From NCBI RefSeq assembly GCF_947501385.1, contig NZ_CANMVP010000008.1, positions 92,561 to 156,560 on the forward strand: a stretch of DNA of 64,000 nucleotides. Reading direction: 5' to 3'. Positions 20,001-29,171 of this stretch are shown here, piece after piece (position 1 is the stretch's first letter; every line of letters starts with the position of its first letter). The position numbers and the translations under genes are program-made. Under the pieces are notes generated by a model. That model worked only from the letters and a program-made list of their open reading frames with translations. It was not told where the DNA came from and did no database searches. This stretch comes from an uncultured Polaribacter sp. (GTDB lineage: Bacteria > Bacteroidota > Bacteroidia > Flavobacteriales > Flavobacteriaceae).

Positions 20001-21013
20001 AACAGCGTTCTTACATGACCTATTTTATCTATTGGTAAACTTTTAAACTTTTCACTATCTAAATTGGTATATAAAAGCCCTCTTTTGTTTGCAATCCACA
20101 ACGTATTCGATTTATCTTTAAAAATAGTGTGTAATGGATTGTTTGCTAATGAATATTTATTTTGCTCATTAACAGCTTCAACTTTAGATGCTTCCATCGA
20201 GTCTAAAGAAATATGAATGATTCCTTCTTGAAATGTAGTAAGCCATAAATCGTTTTTAATACCTTCTTCTATAGATAGAATATTGCTACTAACTTTAGCT
20301 GTTTTAAGTGCTAAATTTTGATTATTAATTTGATACAAGCCATTTCTTCCTCCAATCCAAATCTCGCCTTTTAGTGTTTCTACGATGGTATTAAAAGACG
20401 TATGATTTGAACCCTTAATTAATGAGTATTTGTTATTTTTATATAACCAAACACCAACATCTGTTGTATAGATAATATCTCCATTCTTTAAAATTTTAAT
20501 TTTTTTTACATTTAAACCTGTTAATGGGGTTTGTATAACTTCAACAGAAAATGAATTTTTATTTTCTATAACTTTGAATAAACCTTGGTTTGATGCGACT
20601 AATATTTCCCCTTTAGAATTCTGTTGAATATCATTAATAATTTCATAATTATTAGGTGCTTTTATTCTTGCTATTTTTCCATCTTCTAAAGAATAGTAAT
20701 TTAAACCATAGCCATCTGTGCCAATCCAAACACGCTTTTTCGGGTCTTCAAATAAGGTTCTAATTCTATTACTAGACAAACTAGCAACATTATTATTATC
20801 ATGAAAAAAGTTTTCTATTCTGTAACCATCATATCTATTTAAACCATCATAGGTAGCAATCCAAATAAATCCCTCTGAGTCTTGTATGATTTTACTTACA
20901 TCATGTTGAGACAAACCGTCTTTTACAGATAATGAATTGAATTGTAATCGTTGCCCAAAAGCAGACGAAAAAATAGTTAAAATAAAAATTAAAAATATGA
21001 AATGCTTGTTCAT
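17024..21013 (-). CDS. Hybrid two-component system regulator (HTCS): reg_prop propellers, Y_Y_Y, HisKA/HATPase, REC, AraC HTH
   Basis: GLSQHDVSKIIQDSEGFIWIATYDGLNRYDGY; DVAHEFKTPLSLIIGPL; GSGKGIS/GIGLHLASSLIEAH; ILVVEDDYDLRKYLKN; C-terminal AraC HTH ELGLSRMQLHRKLKSLIG...SVTPKKYIEQLKEAN. Confidence 0.95.
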   Translation of the reverse strand: MNKHFIFLIFILTIFSSAFGQRLQFNSLSVKDGLSQHDVSKIIQDSEGFIWIATYDGLNRYDGYRIENFFHDNNNVASLSSNRIRTLFEDPKKRVWIGTDGYGLNYYSLEDGKIARIKAPNNYEIINDIQQNSKGEILVASNQGLFKVIENKNSFSVEVIQTPLTGLNVKKIKILKNGDIIYTTDVGVWLYKNNKYSLIKGSNHTSFNTIVETLKGEIWIGGRNGLYQINNQNLALKTAKVSSNILSIEEGIKNDLWLTTFQEGIIHISLDSMEASKVEAVNEQNKYSLANNPLHTIFKDKSNTLWIANKRGLLYTNLDSEKFKSLPIDKIGHVRTLFANNSKVYYGIQAGKFYVYSFNTNNTELIKIPEKAKAFRVDTLNGKIHLATTEGLYREKKSNKNEFEFVPIFNNKEKDSSLFVTSFFKDNFGNEYYGTFKGLLLKNKKESGWIHEKFENLEYLRNIRVFSLKFDALHQCIWVGTISNGLFKINLDKLGEIISVESYNEQMTGSYHIPNNSVWSFYLDKNTLYVGTDTGLLVKKPNKNEFESILIDDIQNKKIMAIVADEFSNLWLNNSQGIIKYSTKTGATNKFNYYDGLLTNTFTEAISRNNNGELFFGSISGINYFKSSELKSNSFSSKISFTELFVNNKKVEVKQELLGSVLLEKRLNNTDYLDFNYKQNDFSIEFSSTNYSNVKVNKYRYKLVNYDEDWQEVNNTKRYASYSNIPSGNYTLFVEATNPNGQWSNEVREISISVQPAPWNTWWAYLFYFLITLTILFTLIHFWSNKQKLRNQIKLSTFKSEQEKEINEMKLIFFTDVAHEFKTPLSLIIGPLNDLIKGNISKEHKDFCYNIVSRNTNRLMNLVNQLLDFRKINSGVNILKVSRNDMCLFVEEISKSFDWQAKTRNINLNFISPESYFCHFDKDIVEKVIYNLLSNAFKYTPNNGTIEIEIKPTWKQELEYFVILIKDSGKGISQQDKKKIFQRHFHGKDRSSSGIGLHLASSLIEAHRGEINVLNSALGGTEFMITLPVSSKSFSEEEYITKEDIPCNLPKDYVPGDIVEQIDEDEEEDDEGKEKILVVEDDYDLRKYLKNILKNDYNVFEANNGKEGLEVTLKEIPDIIISDVMMPELDGIEMCKKIKKNILTSHIPVLMLTAKSGEDFSSKGLKVGAWDYISKPFNSAQLLQKVKNIIKTRNNFRQYIAEGSSDKTDSHYVSYDQKFVANLVNIIKTKMSEPNFSVQDLSEELGLSRMQLHRKLKSLIGLNTTAFINSIKIEKAVQMFDDGCDRVQEAMDAVGINSYAHFISLFKKEKSVTPKKYIEQLKEANKIID

Positions 21014-21102
21014 TTAATTAGTGATGCTATTTTAATTCTTTTACCAAATTACGTAAATAAAAATGAAAGAAACTTGCAGGAGCCCTAATAAATATCGGAC
21101 TT

Positions 21103-21167
21103 GTTACATTTCAGAAAAACATTGTTACATAACAAAACAGCATTAAAATGTACTTTCTATAATTTTG
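21103..21167 (+). promoter_or_regulatory. Candidate HTCS-controlled promoter: GTTACAT-N14-GTTACAT-N29-TAATTTTG
   Basis: GTTACAT at 21103 and 21124 (21-bp period); Bacteroidetes -7 box TAnnTTTG at 21160; same spacing as at 32829-32893. Confidence 0.65.
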
Positions 21168-21265
21168 GAGAGGTGAAGTTTTAATAAATAAAATAGTCTT
21201 TTTGCCAACATTTATTACGAGCTCAAAAATTGAGTTTTTATATGATTTTAACTAAATTAAAAATT

Positions 21266-23830
21266 ATGAAACAAATTTACTTTTTTCTTTTAATTATTTT
21301 GTGCTCCACATTAACAGTTGCACAAAACAACGACTTTAATAACGGAGGTGGAGACTTTCTGTGGTCTAATAATGCTAACTGGTCATTAGGGACAACTCCA
21401 AACACATCTCAAACAATTCGATCTTCCATTTCAGGTTCTATCGTAAATGCAGATTATACTCTTTTTAAAATCCAAAATATTTTTGGAACTACCAATGATG
21501 TTTCATTTGGTGGTGGAGGTACTGGTACGTTAACTATTAATCCAGAAGGTAATAATCTATTTGGTATTGAAAATGTATCTAATAGTGATGTTTCTTTATC
21601 TTTTGCAGGTAAGGTTAACATCGATAATCCCTCAGGAATTACTTTAATAAGAAATTCTAATGGAAATACAAATGATGTTAATAATATTGAGTTTGAAAGT
21701 ACTTCAACATTAACACTTACTACCAATCTAGAAGCTAGAGCTGGTTCAGGTGGAGACATTTTTAATTTTAATGGAGCTCTTGAAGGAAATGCAGCTCTTC
21801 GAATTGCATCTGGCACAACAATTAACTTTGGAAGTACATCAAATAACTCATCATTTGCTGGAGATTTTGTATGGATTAGTGATGGTATTGTGAATGTAAA
21901 TAGTGCTGATAATAATGTTTTCTTGCCAAATGGTAGAAAACTTCAAATTAACTCAAGTGGAGGTTCTGTTCAAGTTAGTGGAGCTAATGTTTTTGATGGT
22001 AACATTACTATTGGGGGATCGAACACTTTTACTGTAGATATGAACAAAAACCAAGATAATATTGGAACTATCGTTTTCTCAGTAGATGGAACTTTAAATT
22101 TACCAGTAGATAACGCTGTTACAAATTTAACATTTGCAGATAATTCTGCTTCAAGTTGGGGTACTGGAACTTTAAATATCACAGGTTTTAAAGACGGAGT
22201 AATTCGTTTCGGAACTGATAATAATGGCTTAACATCAGTTCAATTATCTCAAATTACTGTTGATGATAGTAGCAACGGTTTGGCTTTAGATAGTAATGGA
22301 TATTTATATTCTTATGATACAAGTTGGACAGGTGCAAGTAGTTCAGAATGGACAACTGCAGGCAACTGGAGTAATGGCACACCAACTTCTGGACAAGATG
22401 TTTTTATTGCAGATGTTGCTACTGCTCCAATAATTGGTAGTAGTACAAATGTAACTCTAGGTGATTTAATTATAGTAGAAGCAGATGGTTTAACAATCAG
22501 CTCTGGAGGTTCTTTAATTGTTAATAGTGCCTCAACAGGAAACGTAACTTATAATAGAACTTTAACAGCAGTTGCAGGTAATGCAAATGGATGGCATTTG
22601 GTGGCTTCACCAGTAACAGGTCAAGTTTATAACAATGCTTATGCTACAGCAAATAATTTAGAAACTAGTGGTTCAAAAAGAGGTTTAGCCACTTATAATG
22701 ATGCTAATGGAACAGGTTTAAAATATACCTATTTAGAAAATGACGATAGTAATGCTGGCACTTTTGCTTCTGGTATTGGTTATTCAGCAAAAATTGCAAG
22801 TACTGGTTCAGTTGCATTTACTGGAACTATAAATACAACTGATGTAAATGATGTTGCTGTTTCTACTGCAGGAAATGGTTTTAATTTATTAGGAGTGCCT
22901 TATACATCTTATGTTAGTAGTCAAACTTTTTTAAATAATAATTCAAATTTAGACCAAACTCAAATTTGGGTATGGAAACAAGACAATACAACTGGAGGTA
23001 ATTTTATTGCAATGACCGCTAAAGCAGATAATTTTATTTTAGCTCCTGGTCAAGGATTTTTTGTAAAAGCAACTTCTGGGACTACTGTTAATTTTGCAAA
23101 ATCTAATCAAACTGCAAATGCAGATACTTTTCAAAAATCATCAAGAACAGAAGTTCAACTTTTAGTGAATGATGGTGAAGTTAATCGTTTTGCAAAGTTG
23201 TACTACCTAAATAATGTAACCAAAGGTTTTGATGCTGGATACGAAGGAGAAATTTTTGGCGGAATAAAAAATAGTTTTGAATTGTTTTCTCAATTAGTAG
23301 AAGGCAATCAAGGTAAGAGCTATCAAGTACAATCTTTGCCTTTATCAGAAATGGAAACAATAGTTATTCCTGTGGGAATTAAAGCAGGCGTTGATAAAGA
23401 AATTACGTTTACTGCTGATGCTCAAAACTTACCAAACGGAATTAATGTGTATTTAGAAGATAGGCAGTTAAATACCTTTACTCGTTTAGACGAAGCCAAC
23501 ACAAACTACAAAGTTACTTTGGATCAAGCATCAAATGGTACTGGTAGATTCTATATGCATACTGCTTCTAAATCATTAAGCACGGATACAGAGATTTTAA
23601 ACAGCGTAAGTATTTACAAAACCAATAATACTAACTTAAGAATTGCTGGTTTACAAAATGGAGACGCATCTATTAAAATTTTCAATCTTCTTGGAAAACA
23701 AGTCTTACAAAAATCTTTCACTGCAAATGGTGCAAAAGATATTCCATTACCAAATTTAGCAAGCGGTATTTACATTGTAAAATTACAGAATGAAGAAGGT
23801 AGCATTAGTAAGAAAATAATTTTAGAATAA
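21266..23830 (+). CDS. Large secreted/surface beta-rich protein with T9SS type A sorting domain
   Basis: Signal peptide MKQIYFFLLIILCSTLTVAQ; NNDFNNGGGDFLWSNNANWSLGT domain shared with 33039-34355; C-terminal IKIFNLLGKQVLQKSF...LASGIYIVKLQNEEGSISKKIILE. ORF track starts at 21230; ATG 21266 fits the signal peptide. Confidence 0.85.
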   Translation: MKQIYFFLLIILCSTLTVAQNNDFNNGGGDFLWSNNANWSLGTTPNTSQTIRSSISGSIVNADYTLFKIQNIFGTTNDVSFGGGGTGTLTINPEGNNLFGIENVSNSDVSLSFAGKVNIDNPSGITLIRNSNGNTNDVNNIEFESTSTLTLTTNLEARAGSGGDIFNFNGALEGNAALRIASGTTINFGSTSNNSSFAGDFVWISDGIVNVNSADNNVFLPNGRKLQINSSGGSVQVSGANVFDGNITIGGSNTFTVDMNKNQDNIGTIVFSVDGTLNLPVDNAVTNLTFADNSASSWGTGTLNITGFKDGVIRFGTDNNGLTSVQLSQITVDDSSNGLALDSNGYLYSYDTSWTGASSSEWTTAGNWSNGTPTSGQDVFIADVATAPIIGSSTNVTLGDLIIVEADGLTISSGGSLIVNSASTGNVTYNRTLTAVAGNANGWHLVASPVTGQVYNNAYATANNLETSGSKRGLATYNDANGTGLKYTYLENDDSNAGTFASGIGYSAKIASTGSVAFTGTINTTDVNDVAVSTAGNGFNLLGVPYTSYVSSQTFLNNNSNLDQTQIWVWKQDNTTGGNFIAMTAKADNFILAPGQGFFVKATSGTTVNFAKSNQTANADTFQKSSRTEVQLLVNDGEVNRFAKLYYLNNVTKGFDAGYEGEIFGGIKNSFELFSQLVEGNQGKSYQVQSLPLSEMETIVIPVGIKAGVDKEITFTADAQNLPNGINVYLEDRQLNTFTRLDEANTNYKVTLDQASNGTGRFYMHTASKSLSTDTEILNSVSIYKTNNTNLRIAGLQNGDASIKIFNLLGKQVLQKSFTANGAKDIPLPNLASGIYIVKLQNEEGSISKKIILE

Positions 23831-23858
23831 TTAAAGAATCTCAAAAACGACAATAATT

Positions 23859-24038
23859 ATGAAAAAAAATATAAAAAATACTCAAGATAAGACTGAAGAA
23901 ATTTCAAGAAAAGATGCGTTAAAGAAGATTGGTAATTATAGTAAATATGCCGCTCTAACAGCATTAGGAACGTATATGATTCTAAGTCCACAAAAAGCAC
24001 AAGCACAAAGCCCTGAAGCTCCTGGAACAGGATTTTAA
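23859..24038 (+). CDS. 59-aa putative secreted small-protein precursor (absent from the ORF track)
   Basis: MKKNIKNTQDKTEEISRKDALKKIGNYSKYAALTALGTYMILSPQKAQAQSPEAPGTGF*; hydrophobic segment then AQA-type cleavage site. Confidence 0.65.
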   Translation: MKKNIKNTQDKTEEISRKDALKKIGNYSKYAALTALGTYMILSPQKAQAQSPEAPGTGF

Positions 24039-24052
24039 AACAATAATATTTT

Positions 24053-24084
24053 ATTTCATCTTAGATTTTTTTCTAAGATGAAAT
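24053..24084 (+). terminator. Hairpin between small ORF and GH110 gene (terminator or attenuator)
   Basis: ATTTCATCTTAGA-TTTTTT-TCTAAGATGAAAT, 13-bp perfect stem. Confidence 0.7.
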
Positions 24085-24150
24085 TTAATTAAATAAGAGA
24101 ATTAAGAAATAAAAAATGTAGATGGGAATACGAAGTAAAATATCTGTAAT

Positions 24151-26049
24151 ATGCTTTTAAAAAAAATAAGACAATACATCCCAATGGTAGCTTTATTTGT
24201 AGTAGCTATTGGCTTTGGTCAGAAAGTTTTAGACTTAAATGACTTTGGTATTAAAATCACTAAAGATGCAACACCAATTGTGGCAGAAGCATTGAAGAAA
24301 GTCAAGGAAGAAGGAATAAGCAAGTTAGTTTTCCCAAAAGGTACTTATCATTTCTACCCAACTTTTGCTCCAGAAAGATATTGCGAAATTACAAATAATG
24401 ATAACGGATTAAAAAGAACCTCTTTTCCTTTAATTGATTTTCATAATTTTGAAATAGATGCAAACGGATCTGATTTTATTTTTCATGGAAAAATGATTCC
24501 TTTTATCATTGAAGAAAGTACAAATATAAAAATCACAAACTTAAGCATAGATTGGGAAATACCATTTTCTTTAGAGGGTTTAGTAGTCGCAAACAACAAA
24601 AAAGATCAAACATTTGATATTAAGGTTAAATCACCTTATATAGTTCAATTTGGGCATTTATATCTTTCTTTAGAACGACCAGATTCACCATATGAAAGAA
24701 AATATGGAAAACGTTTTGCAACTTGGGAACATTATAACATAGAAGTTGGACAAAATATATTCTGGGATCCAAAAACTATGGCGCCTTTATACAATACCAG
24801 ACAGTATAATATGCCTGAAAAAGGTATTTATGCAGTTGAACTAGAAAAAGGACTCATAAGAATATCAACAGAAATGAAACAGCTTCCACCAAAAGGTTCT
24901 GTTATGGTTTCTAAAGGAGAGTATTTACAAAACAGAACTAGTCCTGCTTTTCGTGTTTTTAAATCTAAAGATTTGGAATTTAAAAATGTTAACGTGCATC
25001 ATGCAGGTGCAATGGGATTAATTGCAGAAAGGTCTGAAAATATAACTTTAGATTCTTTTAATGTAGTTTTAAAAGAAGGTTCTGGCAGAATGGTTACCAC
25101 TACTGCAGATGCAACCCATTTTTGTAATGTAAAAGGTTTAGTTACTATTAAGAATTGCACGTTCGAAAATATGTTAGATGATGCAACAAATATTCATGGA
25201 ACATATGTTAGAGTAAATAAAATAATTGACGACTATACGTTAGCAGTAGAAACTTATCATCCACATCAAAACGGATATTTGTTTGGAGAAGAAGGAGATA
25301 TGGTACAGGTTATAGATCAAGAAAATTTACAATCTAGAACAGAGCCTCTAATCTTAAAAAAAGTAGAAAGAGTTAATGAAAAAATTTCTTATATCACTTT
25401 TAATGAATCTATTAAAAACAAAGTAAGTACATATGATGGTGTAGAAAATATTTCTTGGCATGCTTCTGCGATTATAGAAAATAATGTTGTTCGTAACAAC
25501 AGAGCTCGTAGTTTTTTAATTTCTACACCGAGAAAAGTAGTAGTAAGAAATAATCATTTATCTTCCCAAATGGCAAATTTTAGACTAACAGGAGATTTAG
25601 GACTTTGGAATGAATCTGGACCAAATACAGATTTGCTTATTGAAAACAATACAATAGAAAATTCTGTTTACGGTGGAAATGGGCCACAAGCAATTTTTTT
25701 AATTGATCCACAATACGCAGATAAAAAGGATATTGAAGGAGTTTACAGCAAAAATATTGTGATTAGAAATAATACTATAAAGACCTTTGATAGCTCTATT
25801 ATGATAGCGATGTCTGTTGACGGATTAGTATTTGAAAATAATACAATTATACAAACTAATACTTACAAACCAATTTTTCCAAATGAAGATAACATACAAA
25901 TCATAAATTGTAATAATGTTACCATCAAAGGAAATGAATTTGAAGGGTTAAAAAGAAAAAAAGAAATAATTACTGTTGACGATAAATCTACAAATGTTAG
26001 CATTTCAAGAAAAGATGATTACAAACCAAAAACCAAAAAAAATGAATAA
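24151..26049 (+). CDS. GH110-type right-handed beta-helix glycoside hydrolase (alpha-1,3-galactosidase-like)
   Basis: NVHHAGAMGLIAERSENITLDSFNV...TTTADATHFCNVKGLVTIKNCTFENMLDDATNIHGTYV. Confidence 0.8.
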   Translation: MLLKKIRQYIPMVALFVVAIGFGQKVLDLNDFGIKITKDATPIVAEALKKVKEEGISKLVFPKGTYHFYPTFAPERYCEITNNDNGLKRTSFPLIDFHNFEIDANGSDFIFHGKMIPFIIEESTNIKITNLSIDWEIPFSLEGLVVANNKKDQTFDIKVKSPYIVQFGHLYLSLERPDSPYERKYGKRFATWEHYNIEVGQNIFWDPKTMAPLYNTRQYNMPEKGIYAVELEKGLIRISTEMKQLPPKGSVMVSKGEYLQNRTSPAFRVFKSKDLEFKNVNVHHAGAMGLIAERSENITLDSFNVVLKEGSGRMVTTTADATHFCNVKGLVTIKNCTFENMLDDATNIHGTYVRVNKIIDDYTLAVETYHPHQNGYLFGEEGDMVQVIDQENLQSRTEPLILKKVERVNEKISYITFNESIKNKVSTYDGVENISWHASAIIENNVVRNNRARSFLISTPRKVVVRNNHLSSQMANFRLTGDLGLWNESGPNTDLLIENNTIENSVYGGNGPQAIFLIDPQYADKKDIEGVYSKNIVIRNNTIKTFDSSIMIAMSVDGLVFENNTIIQTNTYKPIFPNEDNIQIINCNNVTIKGNEFEGLKRKKEIITVDDKSTNVSISRKDDYKPKTKKNE

Positions 26050-29000
26050 TAAAAAGATAATTTTTCTGCTGTTTTCAATAGTAATCTTTCAATTTGGTTT
26101 TTCTCAAACCACAGTAACTGGTAAAGTTAAAGACGTTAATGGAGACCTATTACCAGGCGTAACCGTTTTAATTAAGGGAACAGAAATTGGAGCAGTTTCT
26201 AATTTTGATGGAGAATATAACATAAATACAAACCAAACCAAGTTCACTTTAGTTTTTAGCTATTTAGGAATGAAAACCGAAGAAGTAGAATACAATGGAC
26301 AAAAAGTTATTGATGTCGTTTTAGAAGAAGAAGCGAATAGTCTAAATGAAATTGTAGTAATTGGTTATGGAGTCCAGAAAAAAGGTGACTTAACTGGTTC
26401 TATAGCGGGTATAAAATCAGAAACACTTGTAGAATCTCAAACTACAGATGTGTTCTCTGCAATGCAAGGAAGAGTAGCTGGTGTTAATATATCATCCGAT
26501 TCAGGTCAGCCTGGAGGAGGAAGCAACATTACAATTAGAGGTCAAACGTCAATAAACGGTACATCATCTCCGCTTTTTGTAATAGATGGTGTTCAGATTG
26601 ATATAAATTATGATGAGGTGGCATCTACTGGTTCTTCACAAGCAAGAATCAATCCGTTAACAGGTATAAATCCTGCCGATATTGAATCTGTTGATATCTT
26701 AAAAGATGCTTCTGCAACTGCTATTTATGGTTCAAGAGGAGCAAATGGAGTTGTAATTATTACCACAAAATCAGGATCATCAGATGGACGTTTAACCGCT
26801 GAGTATACGTATAATTTGGGAATTTCAGAAGTGATAAAAAAATTGTCTGTCTTATCTGCTGATGACTATTTAATATATCAACAAGAACGAGGAAATACAC
26901 AATTTTTAAATCAAGATACTGACAATGATGGTGTTTTTGAAACACCTAGAAATTTTGACGAATTACCTTCTTTTGATTGGCAGAAAGAAGCCTTGAGAAC
27001 AGCATTAAGCGGACAACATCAGTTATCTTTTAGAGGAGGTAATAAAACAACCAATTATTCTGCTGGTTTAGGTATTCTTGACCAAGAGGGACTTGTAATT
27101 AATAACAATTACGATCAATATAATTTAAGATTACGACTAAAAACAGAAGTTAACGATAGACTTGGTATTACATTTAACACCAATAGTTCGTATTCTATAT
27201 TGAGTGGTATCGCAAACAACGGTGGGCCAGATAGCTTTACAGGAGTTACTCAAATGTTAGTTATAGGTAATCCATGGAATATAAGAACAGATGATATCGA
27301 TTTTGCTGATGATGCTTTTGTGAGCCCGTTGGATTTGATTAGAGAATCCGATAAACAAACGAGTATTTTTAGATTTATCGGAAACATGAGTATTGACTAT
27401 AAGCTCACTGATAATTTAACCTATACAGGTTTTACAGGAGGAAATATTAGCCATTCTAAAGTAAAGGAATTTTACAATTCTAATACTGGCTGGGGAAGAT
27501 TACAGAATGGTCGTGCTCGAGTGAAAGAAGTAAACACCTATTCTATTAATCATTCCTCACAATTAAATTTTAAAAAGAATTTTAATCCAAATCATAGAAT
27601 TGATGTGTTAGCAGGCGTTGAGGTATTTCATTATAATTTTGAAGACTTCTCGAATGAGATTATTGGGTTCGAAAACCAAACAACTGGTGTTAATAATATT
27701 AGCGTAGGAACTTCAGTTAGTGAGTACAGTACCCGAAGATTTTCAAATAATAGGCTTTCTTTTTTAAGTAGAATTAATTACACTTTATATAAAAGATTTA
27801 TTATAACCGGAACAATGAGAGCTGATGGATCTGATAAGTTTGGAGCAGGTAACAGATGGGGATATTTCCCTTCTGCAGCATTAGCTTGGAAAATGACTAA
27901 TGAATCATTCATAAAAACTATCAAAGCTATTTCTAACTTAAAATTAAGGTTAAGCTATGGAGCTAGTGGTAACGAACGCATTCCTGCTTATAGTTCTTTA
28001 GCTCAACTAGACCCAGCTTTCTATGCTAGTAATGACAATCTTATTTTCGGTCTTGCACCTTCTAATTTAGCTAACCCTGATTTAAAGTGGGAAACAACCA
28101 AACAATACAATGCAGGTATAGATTTAGATCTCTTCAAAAATAAGATAAGCCTAAGTGCCGATGTTTATAAAAAAATCACCACAGATTTATTGTTAAACGC
28201 TCCTATTCCTTCACAAAGTGGATTCAATTCTCAATTTCAGAATATAGGTAGAATTGATAATTCGGGACTTGAATTACAAATAAGCACTGTAAACATAAAT
28301 AAAAAAGGATTTAAGTGGGAAACAGACTTTAACATCTCTTTCAATGAAAATGAAGTAAAAGATTTAGGAGGAGCAGAGTTTATACCAATAAGTACTTTTG
28401 GAGGATGGCAGGCCAACGTTGGTAGAGTTATAGTTGGAGAACCAATTGGAACTATGTACGGCTACAACTTTGAAGGAATCTATCAAATTGAAGATTTCAC
28501 ATGGGAAAACAATAGTGACCCTAGCATACCCTTTGAAGATAGAACTCTTGTTTTAAGAGACAATCTCCCAGTGTATTCTGGAACTGCTCTTCCAGGTAGA
28601 ATGAAATACAGAGATATTAACGGAGATGGTTTTGTGAATGATGAAGACAGAACAGTAATTGGTGATAGTAACCCTGTTCATTTTGGTGGAATAAATAATA
28701 CATTTAGATATAAGAACTTCGATTTATCTGTGTTTTTTCAATGGTCTTATGGTAATGATCTTTACAATGCTGCCAAAGTAAGACTAAATGGGGTAGCACC
28801 GTGGATGAATATTTCACAAGATTATTTTGAAAATCACTGGACTCCAGAAAACCCAAGTAATACAGACCCTGCATATAGAGAAATTGATCAACAAATTGCA
28901 TCATCATATTATGTAGAAGATGGATCTTACCTTAGGTTAAGAACTGTTTCTTTAGGTTACAGACTTCCAAAAGATATCACAAAAAAATTAGGATTTAGTT

Positions 29001-29161
29001 CCTTGCGACTAAACATCATAGGAAATAATTTGGCCACTTGGACTAATTATTCAGGTTGGGATCCTGAAGTTAATTTTAATAATCCTCTATTATCTGGATT
29101 AGACAGAATAGCTTATCCAAGAGCAAGAAATTTCACGTTAAGTTTTAATGCAACTTTTTAA
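26042..29161 (+). CDS. susC: SusC-like TonB-dependent transporter
   Basis: TTVTGKVKDVNGDLLPGVTVLIKGTEIGAVSNFDGEYNI; plug VVIGYGVQKKGDLTGSI; DVFSAMQGRVAGVNISSDSG; DILKDASATAIYGSRGANGVVIITTK. ORF track starts at 25976. Confidence 0.95.
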   Translation: MNNKKIIFLLFSIVIFQFGFSQTTVTGKVKDVNGDLLPGVTVLIKGTEIGAVSNFDGEYNINTNQTKFTLVFSYLGMKTEEVEYNGQKVIDVVLEEEANSLNEIVVIGYGVQKKGDLTGSIAGIKSETLVESQTTDVFSAMQGRVAGVNISSDSGQPGGGSNITIRGQTSINGTSSPLFVIDGVQIDINYDEVASTGSSQARINPLTGINPADIESVDILKDASATAIYGSRGANGVVIITTKSGSSDGRLTAEYTYNLGISEVIKKLSVLSADDYLIYQQERGNTQFLNQDTDNDGVFETPRNFDELPSFDWQKEALRTALSGQHQLSFRGGNKTTNYSAGLGILDQEGLVINNNYDQYNLRLRLKTEVNDRLGITFNTNSSYSILSGIANNGGPDSFTGVTQMLVIGNPWNIRTDDIDFADDAFVSPLDLIRESDKQTSIFRFIGNMSIDYKLTDNLTYTGFTGGNISHSKVKEFYNSNTGWGRLQNGRARVKEVNTYSINHSSQLNFKKNFNPNHRIDVLAGVEVFHYNFEDFSNEIIGFENQTTGVNNISVGTSVSEYSTRRFSNNRLSFLSRINYTLYKRFIITGTMRADGSDKFGAGNRWGYFPSAALAWKMTNESFIKTIKAISNLKLRLSYGASGNERIPAYSSLAQLDPAFYASNDNLIFGLAPSNLANPDLKWETTKQYNAGIDLDLFKNKISLSADVYKKITTDLLLNAPIPSQSGFNSQFQNIGRIDNSGLELQISTVNINKKGFKWETDFNISFNENEVKDLGGAEFIPISTFGGWQANVGRVIVGEPIGTMYGYNFEGIYQIEDFTWENNSDPSIPFEDRTLVLRDNLPVYSGTALPGRMKYRDINGDGFVNDEDRTVIGDSNPVHFGGINNTFRYKNFDLSVFFQWSYGNDLYNAAKVRLNGVAPWMNISQDYFENHWTPENPSNTDPAYREIDQQIASSYYVEDGSYLRLRTVSLGYRLPKDITKKLGFSSLRLNIIGNNLATWTNYSGWDPEVNFNNPLLSGLDRIAYPRARNFTLSFNATF

Positions 29162-29171
29162 AAAATACATT

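Noticed and set aside
21454-21816. Minus-strand ORFs inside the T9SS proteins (also 21970-22182, 33095-33424)
   Set aside because: Antisense shadow ORFs of Ser/Thr/Val-rich repeats; no start signals or family motifs.
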